NCBI GenBank assembly: GCA_015832175.1
Contig: WJXW01000003.1
Span: forward strand, 1,426,001 to 1,490,000
Length of the DNA: 64,000 nt
Direction of reading: 5' to 3'
DNA from: Paraphaeosphaeria minitans
Lineage: Eukaryota > Ascomycota > Dothideomycetes > Pleosporales > Didymosphaeriaceae
Part shown: positions 35,901 through 48,059 of the stretch, one piece after another
Numbering within the stretch: position 1 is the stretch's first letter
How the letters are laid out: every line of letters begins with the position of its first letter
Program-made: the position numbers and the translations under genes
The notes under the pieces: generated by a model
The model's input: only the letters and a program-made list of their open reading frames with translations
Databases searched by the model: none
Told to the model about the DNA's origin: nothing

Positions 35901-38403
35901 ATTTAATCTCTGTCTAGGTACCTTTATCTTATAAAGTTAATATCTTCTTGCGAGTAGTAAGGAGGAATAGCTTCCTATATAGATAATTATAAAGGTGTTT
36001 CTATAGGGTTAGGTCTAGTGTAAGCTCGTTTCTATAAGTCTAAGCTGTATAAGATGCTCTAGGCGCCTTTCTAAGTATAGAAGTAAATACTATTATATTT
36101 TGTGTAATATATTCTTTTTACTTAGACTAGGCCTCTACTACTTCTAGTATAAACGTGTGCTCTAATATTATATTAAGATTATTTTAAAGATAATTAGCAA
36201 TTAGTGTATAAGCACCTAGCTTCTACCTACCCTCTAACTAATTATTCTAATTATTTTACTTTCTTAATCTTTGCAATAGTAGATAGCAATTTATTAGTTA
36301 GTTAATTTCTAGTGCTTTACTATAATTTCGCCTACTTATTCTACTTACCTCTAAATAGATCTGCCTTCGCCTTTAGTATAGTAGTGGGTTATCTACTTTA
36401 TCTAGCGTGATTAAGTTATCTACGCTAGGTTAATTAGTAACCTAATTAGTTTCTACTAATAAATAGGGTATTAAATCCCTAAATTCTAGTGGGCTAGCTC
36501 TCCTAATAGTGTTCTAGTAGCTGCTAGATATCTCTTAATCGCTTAATAGATTACCCCTAAGATTACCTAGCTCTAGTGTCTAATTAGGGGTTATAAGTTT
36601 TATGCTTCCTTTCCTACTTAAGCAAATTCTTAGCTACTAGCTAGCTAAGCCTATAGCTTACTTAGTAGTAGGTACCTTAGGTTCTTAATTACTTAGCTAG
36701 CCTGCTTTACTTTTAATTACCTAAGGGTTACCTATAGGTCTAGTAGCAGTTCTTGTATACTTATTTATTTTAGGAAGAATCTTAAGCGTATCTTTATACG
36801 CTTCTCCTAGATTGTTTAGCTCTTCTTCTTAGAGGCTTTCTACTATTTTTAATACTTCTATCTTTAGAATAGATTATTCCTCTAATTCTTTATAGAATAA
36901 GGACTTATTAAACCTTACATTTTATGTAGTAATCACCTAATTAAGCTAGGAAATCTATATTTAGTCGATATTAGAGGCTTTATAGCCTACTAGGTATCTA
37001 ATATAGCCTCTAGGATTTACTTTAAATCCTCTTCTGTCTTGCCTAGCTGTATGCTCCTAATCTAAAGGGTAAGCTTAGTAGCTATAGGCGTAGACAGCAC
37101 TCTAGTTTAAACAAAGATTAGCTATCCTATATTATGTTTTTGCTAGTTTAAAATAATAAAAGTATTGTCTAAACTAAGTATCTAATATTTTATCACGTAA
37201 TTATCAGCCTAATACTAGGCTAGGAATTATTTCTTTAAGCTAGCATGCCGCTTATATAATCTTAGGCTGGAAATTTAATAGTAGATTTACGCTTGTTTAT
37301 ATTTTAATAACTTTTATTATAAGCTCCTAGCCTACTCTTTATATAGCGCTATTAGGCTTATACGTATAAGGCAGTAGTCTGCTAATTGTTATCCCTTCCT
37401 AATTAGCCTAAAATTTATACTAGGATTTCCCTCTTTATAGAAGTGTTGCTATATTATTATCCTAGTAGATTTTTGTAATTTAAAGCTCGTATTTTATATT
37501 AATAAAAGCTAAGAAATCCTACTATACTTTTATTATTTTAAAAGGCGTCTTTATTCTAAGATTAAAAACGTAAGGTTTCTTACTAAAATTTTCTTTAATT
37601 AGCAAAAACTAGTTTTCTCTATTTTAAGTAGTAGGCATATTAAATAGATCCTAGGATAGTAAGTAAAATAGTCTAGGTAATTGTTTTCTAGGTCTCCTAG
37701 AGATTACCTAGGTTATGTGTGTAGTAGTATAGTACTTGTAATTTTTTCTTAATATTCTAGTAATCTTTACACTTTAGACTGTAGTTACTAGAGCTTATAG
37801 GGCTCTACTTCCTATATGCCCTACTTAAAGGTGCTAGAGGTCCTCAGAATCTAATCTCTTAATATTAACCTAGGATAATCCTTTAGAAGTTATACTTATA
37901 ATAATTAAATAAGAGCGGATTAGCTTATATTATAGGAAAGTAAAGTTATACTCGCATCTTAAGTCTACTAAGATAACACTTTGTTTTAGGCTTCTAATCC
38001 TAAGAGTGTAATCTAAAATAAAGTACTAAATCTTTGCTTTCTTTAAACAAGCTTCTAATATAATATTTATATAAAAGCCTTTTACTACTCTTACTTCTTA
38101 GAGCAGTAGATCTTCTGTAAATTTCTTATTTTTCCTATATAAAGCGTTTTTAATTAGTCTATTACTAATTCCTAAAATTAAGAGGCTTTGTGTACTTACC
38201 TCTATACTCTTATTTAATAATTAAAACGTTCTAGAAATAAGTCTTTTATAATTGTTAACTAGGTAAACTGCTATAGCACTATTTAGTATTATACATTCTA
38301 ATAGAGGATAAGCGTTAGAATATAGAGTAGAGTAGACACCTAATACTCTATTATCTGTAGGTAGGTTAAATAGGTTTAGTAGAGCAGTAGTAATACTACT
38401 AGG

Positions 38404-38814
38404 TATTAAATCTAACAGGGTAGCTAGTCCTAGAGGGTTAAGGTTAGTTCTTAGGCAGGAGTACTTATAGAAGGTGAAAGGTCTTATTAATATAATAGTA
38501 TCTTACGAAGTATAATAAGTTAATAATATAGTCTACTAGAATCTAAACAATAGATTAATAAATAGATTAAACATAAGTATAGAGAGCCTACTCTTACGTT
38601 CCTATATACTAAGGCTGCTCCGCTGCTTAGTGCCACTAAGTAACTAAGCACCTTATATAACCTACTCTACTACTTAGTGCTACTAAGTAACTAAGCATAT
38701 TACGTAACCTAATCTAAGTTACTTAGCGTCTCTTTATTATATTTATAACCCTGTTATCGCTTTATTACACCTTTATAAGCGCCTAAGTCCTATATTATTA
38801 TCTAGTATGTAATA
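38404..38814 (-). repeat. 3' LTR of chromovirus H (411 bp)
   Basis: TATTAAATCTAACAGGG...GTATGTAATA. Contains a duplicated segment of about 55 bp with the palindrome-like CTTAGTGCCACTAAG (near 38628 and 38680). Confidence 0.88.
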
Positions 38815-38851
38815 TTATTCCCTCCTTTTCTATTCTTTGTTCTAAAGAATT

Positions 38852-39370
38852 ATGCCTACTAACTATAATTCTACAAAGCCTTATTACAGCCTTATCTCTA
38901 CTATTAAAAACTATAAAGTAGTTATAGTGTTAAAGTACTTCTTTTATAAGTTACATTTCTGCGTTTATAAAGTCTACGTTAGCTTAGGGAAGTGTAGTAA
39001 GTGTTAGAAATAAGGCTTAAAGTGTAATATAGCTATTACTAGGAATAAGTTCTCGCAGTTAATTGCTAAGAAGAAGAAATTAAAGGCGTAAATATTAGAG
39101 GCGCGAAAAGAATAAGATATAGCGTTTAAAGCCCTACGTGTAGCGCGCATAAAAGAGAATTAGTTATTAAAATAGTTAGCGTAGAATAAGAAGCGTACTA
39201 GTAAGGTTATTATAGTAGAGAGTGCTGCTCTAGTAGAGCTAGAGTTAGAAAAGGACCTAGCCTATCTTACTTAGCCTACTAGTCTAGCTAAACTTAGCAT
39301 ATTTATATAGTCTATAATAGACAACCTGTCTCTAGAGTTCTAGGATAATTTCTTAGCGTTACTATCTTAG
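38852..39370 (+). pseudogene. antisense ORF of chromovirus H: Cys-rich module plus coiled coil, 172 codons
   Basis: Opposite to pol, starting 38 bp inside the LTR. From ATG (38852) to TAG (39368-39370) is 172 codons without any indel, but with about ten internal TAA/TAG codons, all explainable as Gln or Trp changed by RIP. Residues about 40-60 read CVYKVYV-S-LGKCSKC followed by GLKC, a zinc-module-like cluster in which the two Tyr are probably former Cys. A Lys/Glu/Leu-rich helix follows and the ORF ends LEF*DNFLALLS. Counterparts occur in C, I and Gypsy-1. The product is unknown to me; a small nucleic-acid-binding or regulatory protein is possible. Confidence 0.68.
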
Positions 39371-39399
39371 GTAAGTCTATTAATAGAATTTTTTAATCT

Positions 39400-42300
39400 T
39401 TTATTAACAGTTTCTTAGGTTGTTCTTTAGTTCCTAAGTGTTTTCGCTGTGTAAGTAACCTTTCCACTTAATAAGGTACGCGCTATTATACTAATTATAT
39501 TCTAGAATTCTTTTAACCTTAAATTTGTTTTCTTCCTTAGTCTAGTAGTAGAAGGTGGTTTTAACTAGTGTATTAGGGTCTGCTAGTTCTAGTAGTAATA
39601 CGTAGAATACTAGGTGTATCTTTGCATCTAGCAGTAGTTCTAACTTATAGTTTACTAGTAATATTTGCTTAGAAATGTAAAATAGTCTAACCTTAATATA
39701 ATCTAGTTTCTTATGTTTCTTTTTCTAAGTTTAAAGGTTCTTTATAAGTAGATATGCTTTATCCCCCTTTTTTAGCTAAGGTGCTATTTTTTATTTTTAG
39801 TTTTAGTATAAAATTAATTGCTGCTAAGCTTTCTTAAGATTCTTTTAGAGTTATTAGTGTATTTTCTTTATATTTTCTGCTATATCTATAGCTTCTTTTA
39901 CTTTAATTGTCGTAGGAAATTATTAATTAAAGAAATGTAAGTGTTTTCTATAGTTTGCATAAAATAGTGTATATCCTAATACTACTAATATTTTATTATC
40001 ATAGGCCAACTATACTATAGGTAGTAATAAAACCTAGTTATTCTTCTAACTGTTACAGTAGATGCGTAGGTACGTTTCTATAGTTTAGTTTATACGTTCT
40101 ATCTATCTGTCTATTTATAGATAGTAAGCTGTTAATAGCTTTTATTTCGTTCTAAGTAGGGCTATAAGTGTTATCTAATAATTTAACGTAAAGAGCTTGT
40201 CTCTGTCGCTAATAATTATTTTTAGGATTCTGTGGTGTCTAATTAGTTAGTCTAGGATAAAAAAAGCAAGTTCCTTTGCCGTTATTCTTTTAAGGCATAG
40301 AATAAGCTTAATATACTTAGTTAGTTAGCAGACTACTACTAGTATACTGTTGTATTTAATTCCTGTTATTAGATCCTTAGAGTTTAGAATTCCTATAATA
40401 AAATCTATAGTAATATCTTTCTATAGTGCTGTTAGTATTCTAATTACTTACATCTCTCTATATTTAAGATATATACTATGTTTATTTCTTTAGTATTCTA
40501 CATATTTATAGATATAAGTTATTACAGCTTCCTTAATTACTTTAAAGGTGTAATTCCTTTAGATAAGTTCTATTATCTTTGTAATACCTAGGTGTCCGTA
40601 CATAGGGTTATTATGGTATTATTAGATAATCTTAGTCTGTAGATGTTCTGGAACTTCTTAGTTAATTACTAAAAGTTAATTTAGTTCTACTGTTAGTTTT
40701 AGAGATCTATCTTTGGCTTTGCGAAGGATTATAAAGAAGGTTTTTACTTTTTCTCCTACTAGATTACTTTGTTAGCTAAGAGTGTCTACTCTGCTATTTT
40801 CTTTTCTAGCTACATAGATAATTTTAAACTTATACTACCTAGTGGTCTCTAACTATTTTTATTATTATGGCGTAAGTTCCTTTGTCGTCGTGAACCTTAG
40901 AAGGTTCTTGTAATCTGTGTAAATTTCTAGCGTTAAGTAACTAAGCGCGTAAATCCTCTAGTGCTTTAAAGTTTTAATAATAGCGTAGAGTTCTTTATTA
41001 TATATGTTATATTGTGTTTTGGCGTTATTAAATTTGCATAAGTAATAGGTAATTAGGTGCTATTTACTATTACGTTCTTATTTAGCGTAGGCGCCTAGCG
41101 TAAGATCGCTAGCATCTATTTTAAAGCGCAGTGGTTTATTACTTCTAAAATAAATAAGGATAGGTTCTATAATACATGCTATCTTAAGGAGTTAGAATAA
41201 CATTCTACACTTATCTATCTATTTAAAGGGTACGTCTTCTTTGTAAGATTTATTAAAGGTATTATAACCTTTATATAATCTTAAATAAATTATTAGTTAA
41301 ATCCATAGAATTCTAAGAATTCTTAGATATTCTTGGCTATTTTTAGTATTAGCCAGTTCTTAATACATTTAATTTTACTTAGTGCTATCTTAATTCCTTC
41401 TGTAGTAATAATGTGTCCTAGGAATTTAAGTTATTTAACATTAAACTTACATTTCTTAAGTTTAATATAAAGGCATACTTTATCTAGTGCTTCTAGTACT
41501 ATCTATACATACTTAGTGTGGTCTAATTCATTTTTAGAAAAGACAAGGATATTGTCTATATACGTGATAACAAATATATCTAGATATTTGTAGAGTACGT
41601 TATTAATAAGTGCTATAAAAGCTGCTAGTGCGTTTATAAGTGAAAAAGGTATAACCTTATATTTAAATAGTCTATAGCGTAATTAAAACGCTGTTTTCTA
41701 TTCTTCACCTTTCTTAATTTGTATAAGGTGGTAACCGTCTTTTAGATCTATTATTATAAATATCTTGGCTTAAGATAGTTAATCTTATAACTCTATAATA
41801 TTTAGTAGTAGATATTAGTTCTCTATTATTATGTTGTTAAGTTATTAGTAGTTAATGTATAGTCTATCTAATCTATGCTTTTTCTTAACAAATATAAAAG
41901 GGCTTACTACTAGTAACTTTAATAGTTATATATATCCTTTTTTAAGGTTTATTTTAATAAAATTATGTTCTTTAAGGAGTTCTTCTCCTATTTTACTATA
42001 TAGTAGTCTAAAGGGTGGCATCTTCCCTTCTTTTAGGTCTATTATAAGATTCTAGGGTTAATATTCTAGTAGGTTTGCTTTTCTTTCTTTCTCTATAAAT
42101 ATATATATCTATTTCCTGTACTCTCTTAGTAAAGTAAGGGGTGTGCTATTGTCCTCCTTTTTACACTTTTTAACCTAGTAGTTTTCACTAGCGTCTACTA
42201 AGGTATGCTTTTGTTTTTTAACTATTTATCGCAGTATTATATTGTTAATAAATCCCTTATCTACTATTATTTTTAGTTAATATATAGGCTTTGCTTATAA

Positions 42301-42740
42301 TACACAATTACAGCGTTTAAATAATATTTTCTTTATACCCTAGTTAATCTACAGGTTATATATTGTTAACTAAGGTAATTCTAAGACTAACTTATACTTA
42401 GATCCTAGTAAGATATCTAAGGTAAGTTCCTCTCTATGTCTTTAGACTATTATTATAGTAGTGACCTCTTAGTATATCTAAAGTGTCTTAGGTATTAGGG
42501 ATCTATTCGCGACATAGACAATATAGAATACTTTTTTCTTTAATATTATAAGTCCTACTTATCTTGCTATCTAATAAGATATAAAGTTCTTTCCTACTCT
42601 TAAGTTTATAAGAGCTTAAGCCTATATTCCTTTAAGCTATACTAGTAGCTTAACTAATACTGTGCTTACTATAGCATTTAATTTAATAAAGGCGTTTTCT
42701 TATCTAGGTTTAGGCCTAAAAAAGATATCTATTTGTGTAG
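39400..42740 (-). pseudogene. gypsy pol relic: PR-RT-RNaseH-IN-chromodomain (element H)
   Basis: The minus strand matches the Gypsy-1 pol relic domain by domain. Apparent 60-odd-residue open frames inside it (such as plus-strand 41855-42055) are chance frames on the wrong strand. Damaged by RIP. Confidence 0.85.
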
Positions 42741-44575
42741 GTTGTAGTTAAGTTCTAGTGCCTAGTATACATTTCTAAGTATCTGCTTCTATTATTATTC
42801 TTATGTATATAGCTTATATAGATTATCTTTTTCTTCTTCCTATAAGAATGTTCTTCTATTTTTCCTCCTGCGGTCTTTACTATTCCTGTGTATTAGTTAA
42901 ATTAATAGTTCTATTATTACTTCTTACGTAGGGCAGTTTGCAAAGTTGTCTAAACATTTAGCTATATAGTAGTATTTACAGTTTTATTTTAGACACGTAT
43001 ACTAGTATAGTTATATACAGTCTCTATTAATAAGTATATTACAGCATTTATTACCCTTTAGTGTAAGGTAAGGAAAGTATTTTACTTATTATTTATTCTA
43101 GAGGTATTTGTTGTAAGCTATAATAGGGTAGTCTATCTATATCTATTTACAGCGCAGTTTCCTTCTAGATTATTTCTTATTCTCCTTTTTCTCTACTTTA
43201 TATTATATATATATTAGTTCTTCGCAATGCGTCTATATACAGAATTAGTATGTAGGATTTTAGTAGTCTAGGTAGTACTTTAGTACGTAGTCTAATTCTT
43301 TATTTTTATAAGGTCGCATCCCTTTTAGTGCCTAGTAGGGTTCTATGTAGTCCTAAACATTTAGTTTATACTTAGGTGACATAGGGTTATCTTCTTCCTG
43401 CCTACTTTATAGATAAGAAGTAGGAGATCTTAGTATCTCTTCTACATCTTCTATGTTATAGTATATATTAGACTTATCTTCTAGATCTTTATATAATTAT
43501 AAGTTAGGTAAATCTAATCACTTACTTTATTCTAGTATAACGCGTTAGTAACTAAATAGCGTTATAATAACTTTCTATTCCTTATTAGGTTCTTAGTCCT
43601 TAATAGTTAGTATATTTAACTTAGTTTAATAGACTTTATTCTTTAATCTATAGTTCCTAGCTATATAGCCTAGTTTACTACATATAAAGCATTTACGGGT
43701 CTTAGTTATTAGTTATTAACTTCTATTAGAGACGCGTTTATGAGGCTGCTTAGGGCCTATCCTTCCTCCTTTTTCTTTACCTATATAGTTAAACTAGATA
43801 TCTTCTATTAGTTTATATCTCTAGTAGTTCCTTAGCTGTTGTTTTTAGACAATTCTAATAGGGTTCTTATAAACTACTTTTACTAGTTGTCTAAAGCTTA
43901 TTACTTTAGGGTTTTAGTAGAGCTCCTATTACAATAAAAACTATTTTCAATTAATTCTAATAGTTTCTTTATATAGTTCTTTAAGGTTAGTAATTTGTAC
44001 ACTACTACGTAGGAGTTCCTTATATAGTTTCTATTTAAGTCCTTATTTATATATATCCTAAAGAGATTTATTATCCTAGTTAAGTTGTACAGCGTATCTA
44101 TAAAACTTAGCTATATACTTAGCTACTAATTATTTCTAAGTTATAGTCTAAATCTTTACTTTTATAATAGAGTCCTTATTAGCAATTCTAAAAAGTTATC
44201 TAAGGTATTTCTTAAAGTTATTATAATCCTTAATAATGTTAACTATATCAGCGTACTTATTTACGTAATTATTATTATTATTATTATAGTCCATTCCTAG
44301 GTACTTTTTAAGGTAGGAATAGATCTATAATCCTGTATCTCCTTACATGTATATTACTATAAAAATAACCTTTTTCTTATCTTTAAGGGATTTGTCTAAG
44401 TTAAGAAAGTAGAGGTCTAACTAGAGAATCTAGACATTAGTTTAAAATTATTTACTAAAGTAGAGATTAGGTTTATACGCTTTACTACTATTCTTTATAG
44501 AAGTAATCTTAGCGGCACCTAAAGCTATAGAAGAGGTAGGAGTTTATAAAGTACTTATATTAAAGGTGTTTAAGA

Positions 44576-44746
44576 TGTTAAGTCTAATAGGGTAGCTAGT
44601 CCTAGAGGGTTAAGGTTAGTTCTTATGTAGGAGTACTTACAAAAGGTAGAAAGTCTTATTAATATAATAGTATGTTGCGAAGTATAACAAGTTAACAATA
44701 TAGTCTACTAGAATCTAAATAATAGATTAATAAACAGATTAAACAC
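44576..44746 (-). repeat. 5' LTR of H, outer half (171 bp)
   Basis: TGTTAAGTCTAATAGGG...AGATTAAACAC. Continues at 54320 after element G. Confidence 0.88.
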
Positions 44747-44979
44747 TATAGTGTAAAGGTTGGCCTACAATAAAGAATTAGAGAAACATAGGGCCAATCA
44801 GCTGTCGTTTAAAATAGCTAATCAGGGAATAGGAAAAAGGAGGCGCCAACTAGACAAGACAGGAAAGAGACCTAATAGACAATTAGAGTAGTTGGATTTG
44901 TATAATAGATTTTAGATAGGAGAACTTAACTTATTCTTTTATATTCCTCACTTAAGGTAAACGCACCTATAACATAACA
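44747..44979 (+). repeat. 5' LTR of G (233 bp)
   Basis: TATAGTGTAAAGG (ancestral TGTAGTG) ... CATAACA. Confidence 0.88.
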
Positions 44980-45059
44980 ATTTTTAGTAAGGGACATAGG
45001 GCTGCTTTTAAAAGGATATAGAGAAGTATAGCGACAAGTATTTAAAGAACTAATAGAAG

Positions 45060-45400
45060 CTGTTTAGTAGACTTTTAAGTAGCTGCTAAATAGCTAGGAA
45101 TATAGTAATAAGACTAATAGACTTTTAAGTAGCTATTAGGTATAAAGATAGACAGACTGTATAGACTTTTAAGTAGTTATTAGTTGCCTAGACAGACAGA
45201 TTAATAGACTTTTAAGTAGTTACTAATTACCTAGAACTAAACAACAACAGACTAATAGACTTTTAAGCAGCTATCTAGTGCTAGTATAGACTGTATAGAC
45301 TTTTAAGTAGTTATTAGTTACCTAGAAATAAAACAACAACAGACTAATAGACTTTTAAGCAGCTATTAGGTAGAAAGAGCAATAGACTAGAGGACCTTTA
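45060..45400 (+). repeat. leader tandem repeat of G, about 8 units of 41-51 bp
   Basis: The core ATAGACTTTTAAGTAG, followed by CTATTAG or TTATTAG, recurs near 45068, 45118, 45162, 45205, 45255, 45296, 45347 and (degenerate) 45392. Spacers contain CAACAACAG or GACAGACAG. It lies between the LTR and gag, where packaging or translation signals would be. Confidence 0.8.
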
Positions 45401-45719
45401 AGTGGCCACTAGACTCCTAGAAAGAGCAAATGTAATAGACCCTAAATAATTCTAGTCTAAGTAACAATTAAGTTAGGGACAAAAAGGGAAGCGAGGTATT
45501 AGTAGTAGGATTCTATTAAGTAAGATTGTTATCCGCATACCTAAAGCCAAATCGCTAACAGAAAACTAATATAAGAACAAGCAGACAATAGAAGAAAAAT
45601 AAAAAAAAAAGAAGATAAAATAGATTTGCATAGGTTTTATAATAACCTTATTTATCTAACTACCCCTACTAAGAGTAGCACTAGCTAGATAAGCTAGGGT
45701 ATTACTAATTACCTTTTAG

Positions 45720-47280
45720 AAGACATGGACAAAAGAAAATAGTTTAAGGATAGAGGACTAGGAATAGGAGGCTTCCCTTAAAAGAGAAATATAGCTTAGT
45801 TTACTCTAAGCCTAAATAATAGCAACGCACTAAGCTTTAGTGGTATTAATATTACTACCTTCTTAGAGGACTATAACTTTTAAGCGGAAGGAGTAGAGTA
45901 AAGTAAGGAGTTTAAGAAATAAAAGCTATCTTACTTCTACTTAGGTACCTACTAAAGGGATATTATAAAACTACTAGCCTATAGAAGTGCTTTAGTTAAC
46001 TAGGAAGACTTCTAGAAGATACTTTACTCTAAGTACTTGTTAATAGACTTAGAATACTAAAAATTAACTAAAGCCTACTTTAAGAGCTAGCTTAATAAAG
46101 TGAGCTAGTAGCCTATTATACTAAATAACTACTTCTATAAGTTTAATAGCTATACTTAAGCTGCCCTTACCTAATTACAAATTATATAGATAGAAGTAGG
46201 GACTCTTTTCTTTAGAGGTCTTGGCTAAGACAACAAGACTATAGTTATATATAGAATGCTAATAGAAAGTTGCCTAAAAGGAGGTAATGTAAACACCTAT
46301 TAGGTGCAAGAAATGTACGATTTCTTTCGCTAGTGTAGAGACTAAGATAAGGCAATTAGGGCTATATAGTAAGAGAAGAGATAGGTTACTATAAATCTAG
46401 CTTATTTTAAAACTGCTTTATTAGCAATTCTACTTATTCTACTACCTGGGAAGTTCTTTAAGGTACAGAAGGAAATAAGAATAGGAGAAAATAAAAATTA
46501 TAAAGAAGAAGTAAATGCGTAAGTCTAAAAGGTTATTATAAAGATAGGAGGACTTACCCTTACTATAGAAGAATATAAGTAATAGAAGGCTTCTATACCT
46601 ACTACTACTAGTCTTATTCTTAATAAGCTAGCTAATAACTAATACGCTTTTAATAAGCTTATAGAGCTAACCCTTTATATAAAACGTAATAATAGGACAT
46701 TTAAGAGCTCCTATAACCCTATTATAAACCCTAGTGCAGGTACTTAGGTGATTCGCGATTAGGAATATTAAGCCTAGGCTTATAGAACCTATAGAGAGAC
46801 TAGGCACATTATAAAGGACTGCCCCTGGCGCTAAGGCCTTATTAAAAGAGGTTAGTACTATAAAATCTTTAACACTAATAGCTAGTTTTTTAACTTCTAC
46901 TATAGCCTAAAACACCTTTAGATAGAGAAATTTAGGAGGCCTATACCCTACTCCTAAGGAGATGCACAGCTCTAGTACCTACTTAGGGAAATTAAACAGT
47001 ATTTTAACGTCACTAATAAGGATTTAGAGAAGAATTTCAGCTAGGTGCTAGGCCTAGAGGGTAAGAAAGCCTCTACCTATCTTAAACACAAATTAGGCTA
47101 ATTATATTTTAGGTTAATAAGTAGTAAGTAGGGAGACTAGGAGCTAGAGATAGAAGTAATAAAAAGGGCTAAAGCCTTCTACGCTATCTTATTAGAGGTC
47201 TCCTACCTATCTAAGAAAGTTAATATAACTAAAGAAGTAAATACTACTAGGACTAGGATAGTAGAAAAGAGCTTATAAGA
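45720..47280 (+). pseudogene. gypsy gag relic (element G)
   Basis: A plus-strand frame from about 45724 (ATGGACAAAAG) reads as an acidic/helical capsid-like protein. At about 46770-46830 it shows AYRTYRETRHIIKDCPW, a CCHC knuckle with two Cys changed to Tyr. Stops at Gln/Trp positions. Confidence 0.68.
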
Positions 47281-48059
47281 ATAATAAAAATAACTAAATA
47301 TTAAAAGGGTTGTAGGGGCTAGAGTAAGTAAACTAGTATTAGTGGCTCAAATAAGAGACCTTTAGGAAAGAAGGGTTAGAATTAATCCCTAGCTACAGAT
47401 TAGAGAATTCCGCCTAGGATCTCCTCTACTAGTAATTAATAATAATAAATTAGTGCTATAAGTAGTAGTTATAGAAGTAAACTAAAGAGTTTCTAAACCT
47501 ACTTAGATAATAGAGGAGAGTATTATCTAAGCTGTACTAGAAGCTAAGGCTACTAGTAGAAAGAAGGGTGCTTAAATAGCCTCTACTCCTCTATTAAATA
47601 AAGAGCTAGTCGCACTTATTAATACTCTAAATACTAATTCTATCCTAATAGCAGCACTAACCTAAAAGGTAAAAGGTATTATAGTTAAATTAATATTTTC
47701 TTAGGACAAACTATATTTAAAGGCCTAGTAACTACTCTCTAGAAAAGAAAAGAAGCCTAATAAATAATTAGATAGGAGTAAATTAGGGAATGTCTTTATA
47801 GGGACATAATAAAGACAAGTTTTAATAGAAAAACGAAGTTAGGACCACCCTTATAAACCTGCTATCCTATTAGAAGTAATAATAGAGAAGTTACGCCCTA
47901 GGCTACACTAGATCGCACAAGGAAACGCTGCACGAAGTACCTAATACAGTATTAGAGAGGTGTAGGATAGATATTAGAAAAAAGCTAATAAGGTTAACCT
48001 CTAAAGTCGCACTAAGCTAGAAAAATAAATAAGAGTTTAAAGCATTCTAGCAAAACTCT

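Larger units (their letters stand above)
32480..38403 (-). mobile_element. Ty1/copia retrotransposon B, 3' part (LTR to gag/protease), interrupted by H
   Basis: Minus-strand full-length relative of A. It holds the 3' LTR (32480-32670), polypurine tract, extra 1.7 kb segment (about 32680-34440), RNase H and RT (about 34500-35900), and integrase (about 36000-38000; the end reads GYKASNIDWI and a WxxVITT-like stretch typical of copia IN). It breaks at 38403 in the TSD CTAGG (38399-38403) of H and resumes at 54565. Total length without H is 7366 bp. Confidence 0.87.
38404..44746 (-). mobile_element. Ty3/gypsy chromovirus H, main part, inserted in B and cut by G
   Basis: Minus-strand chromovirus. 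Its 3' LTR is 38404-38814 (411 bp). Its 5' LTR is split by G into 44576-44746 (171 bp) and 54320-54559 (240 bp), which add up to exactly 411. TSD CTAGG at 38399-38403 and 54560-54564. Order from right to left: gag with CCHC knuckle (about 43660-43720), protease (about 42560-42720), RT (about 41230-42060), RNase H, integrase (about 39600-40700), chromodomain (about 39400-39540), then the antisense ORF. Length without G is 6583 bp. Confidence 0.92.

Noticed and set aside
41855..42055. 66-codon open frame on the plus strand
   Set aside because: Lies antisense over the RT of chromovirus H; hydrophobic composition comes from AT-rich complement. No independent support.
45060..45400. CRISPR-like array
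   Set aside because: Units are imperfect with variable, related spacers, in a retrotransposon leader of a eukaryote; no CRISPR features.
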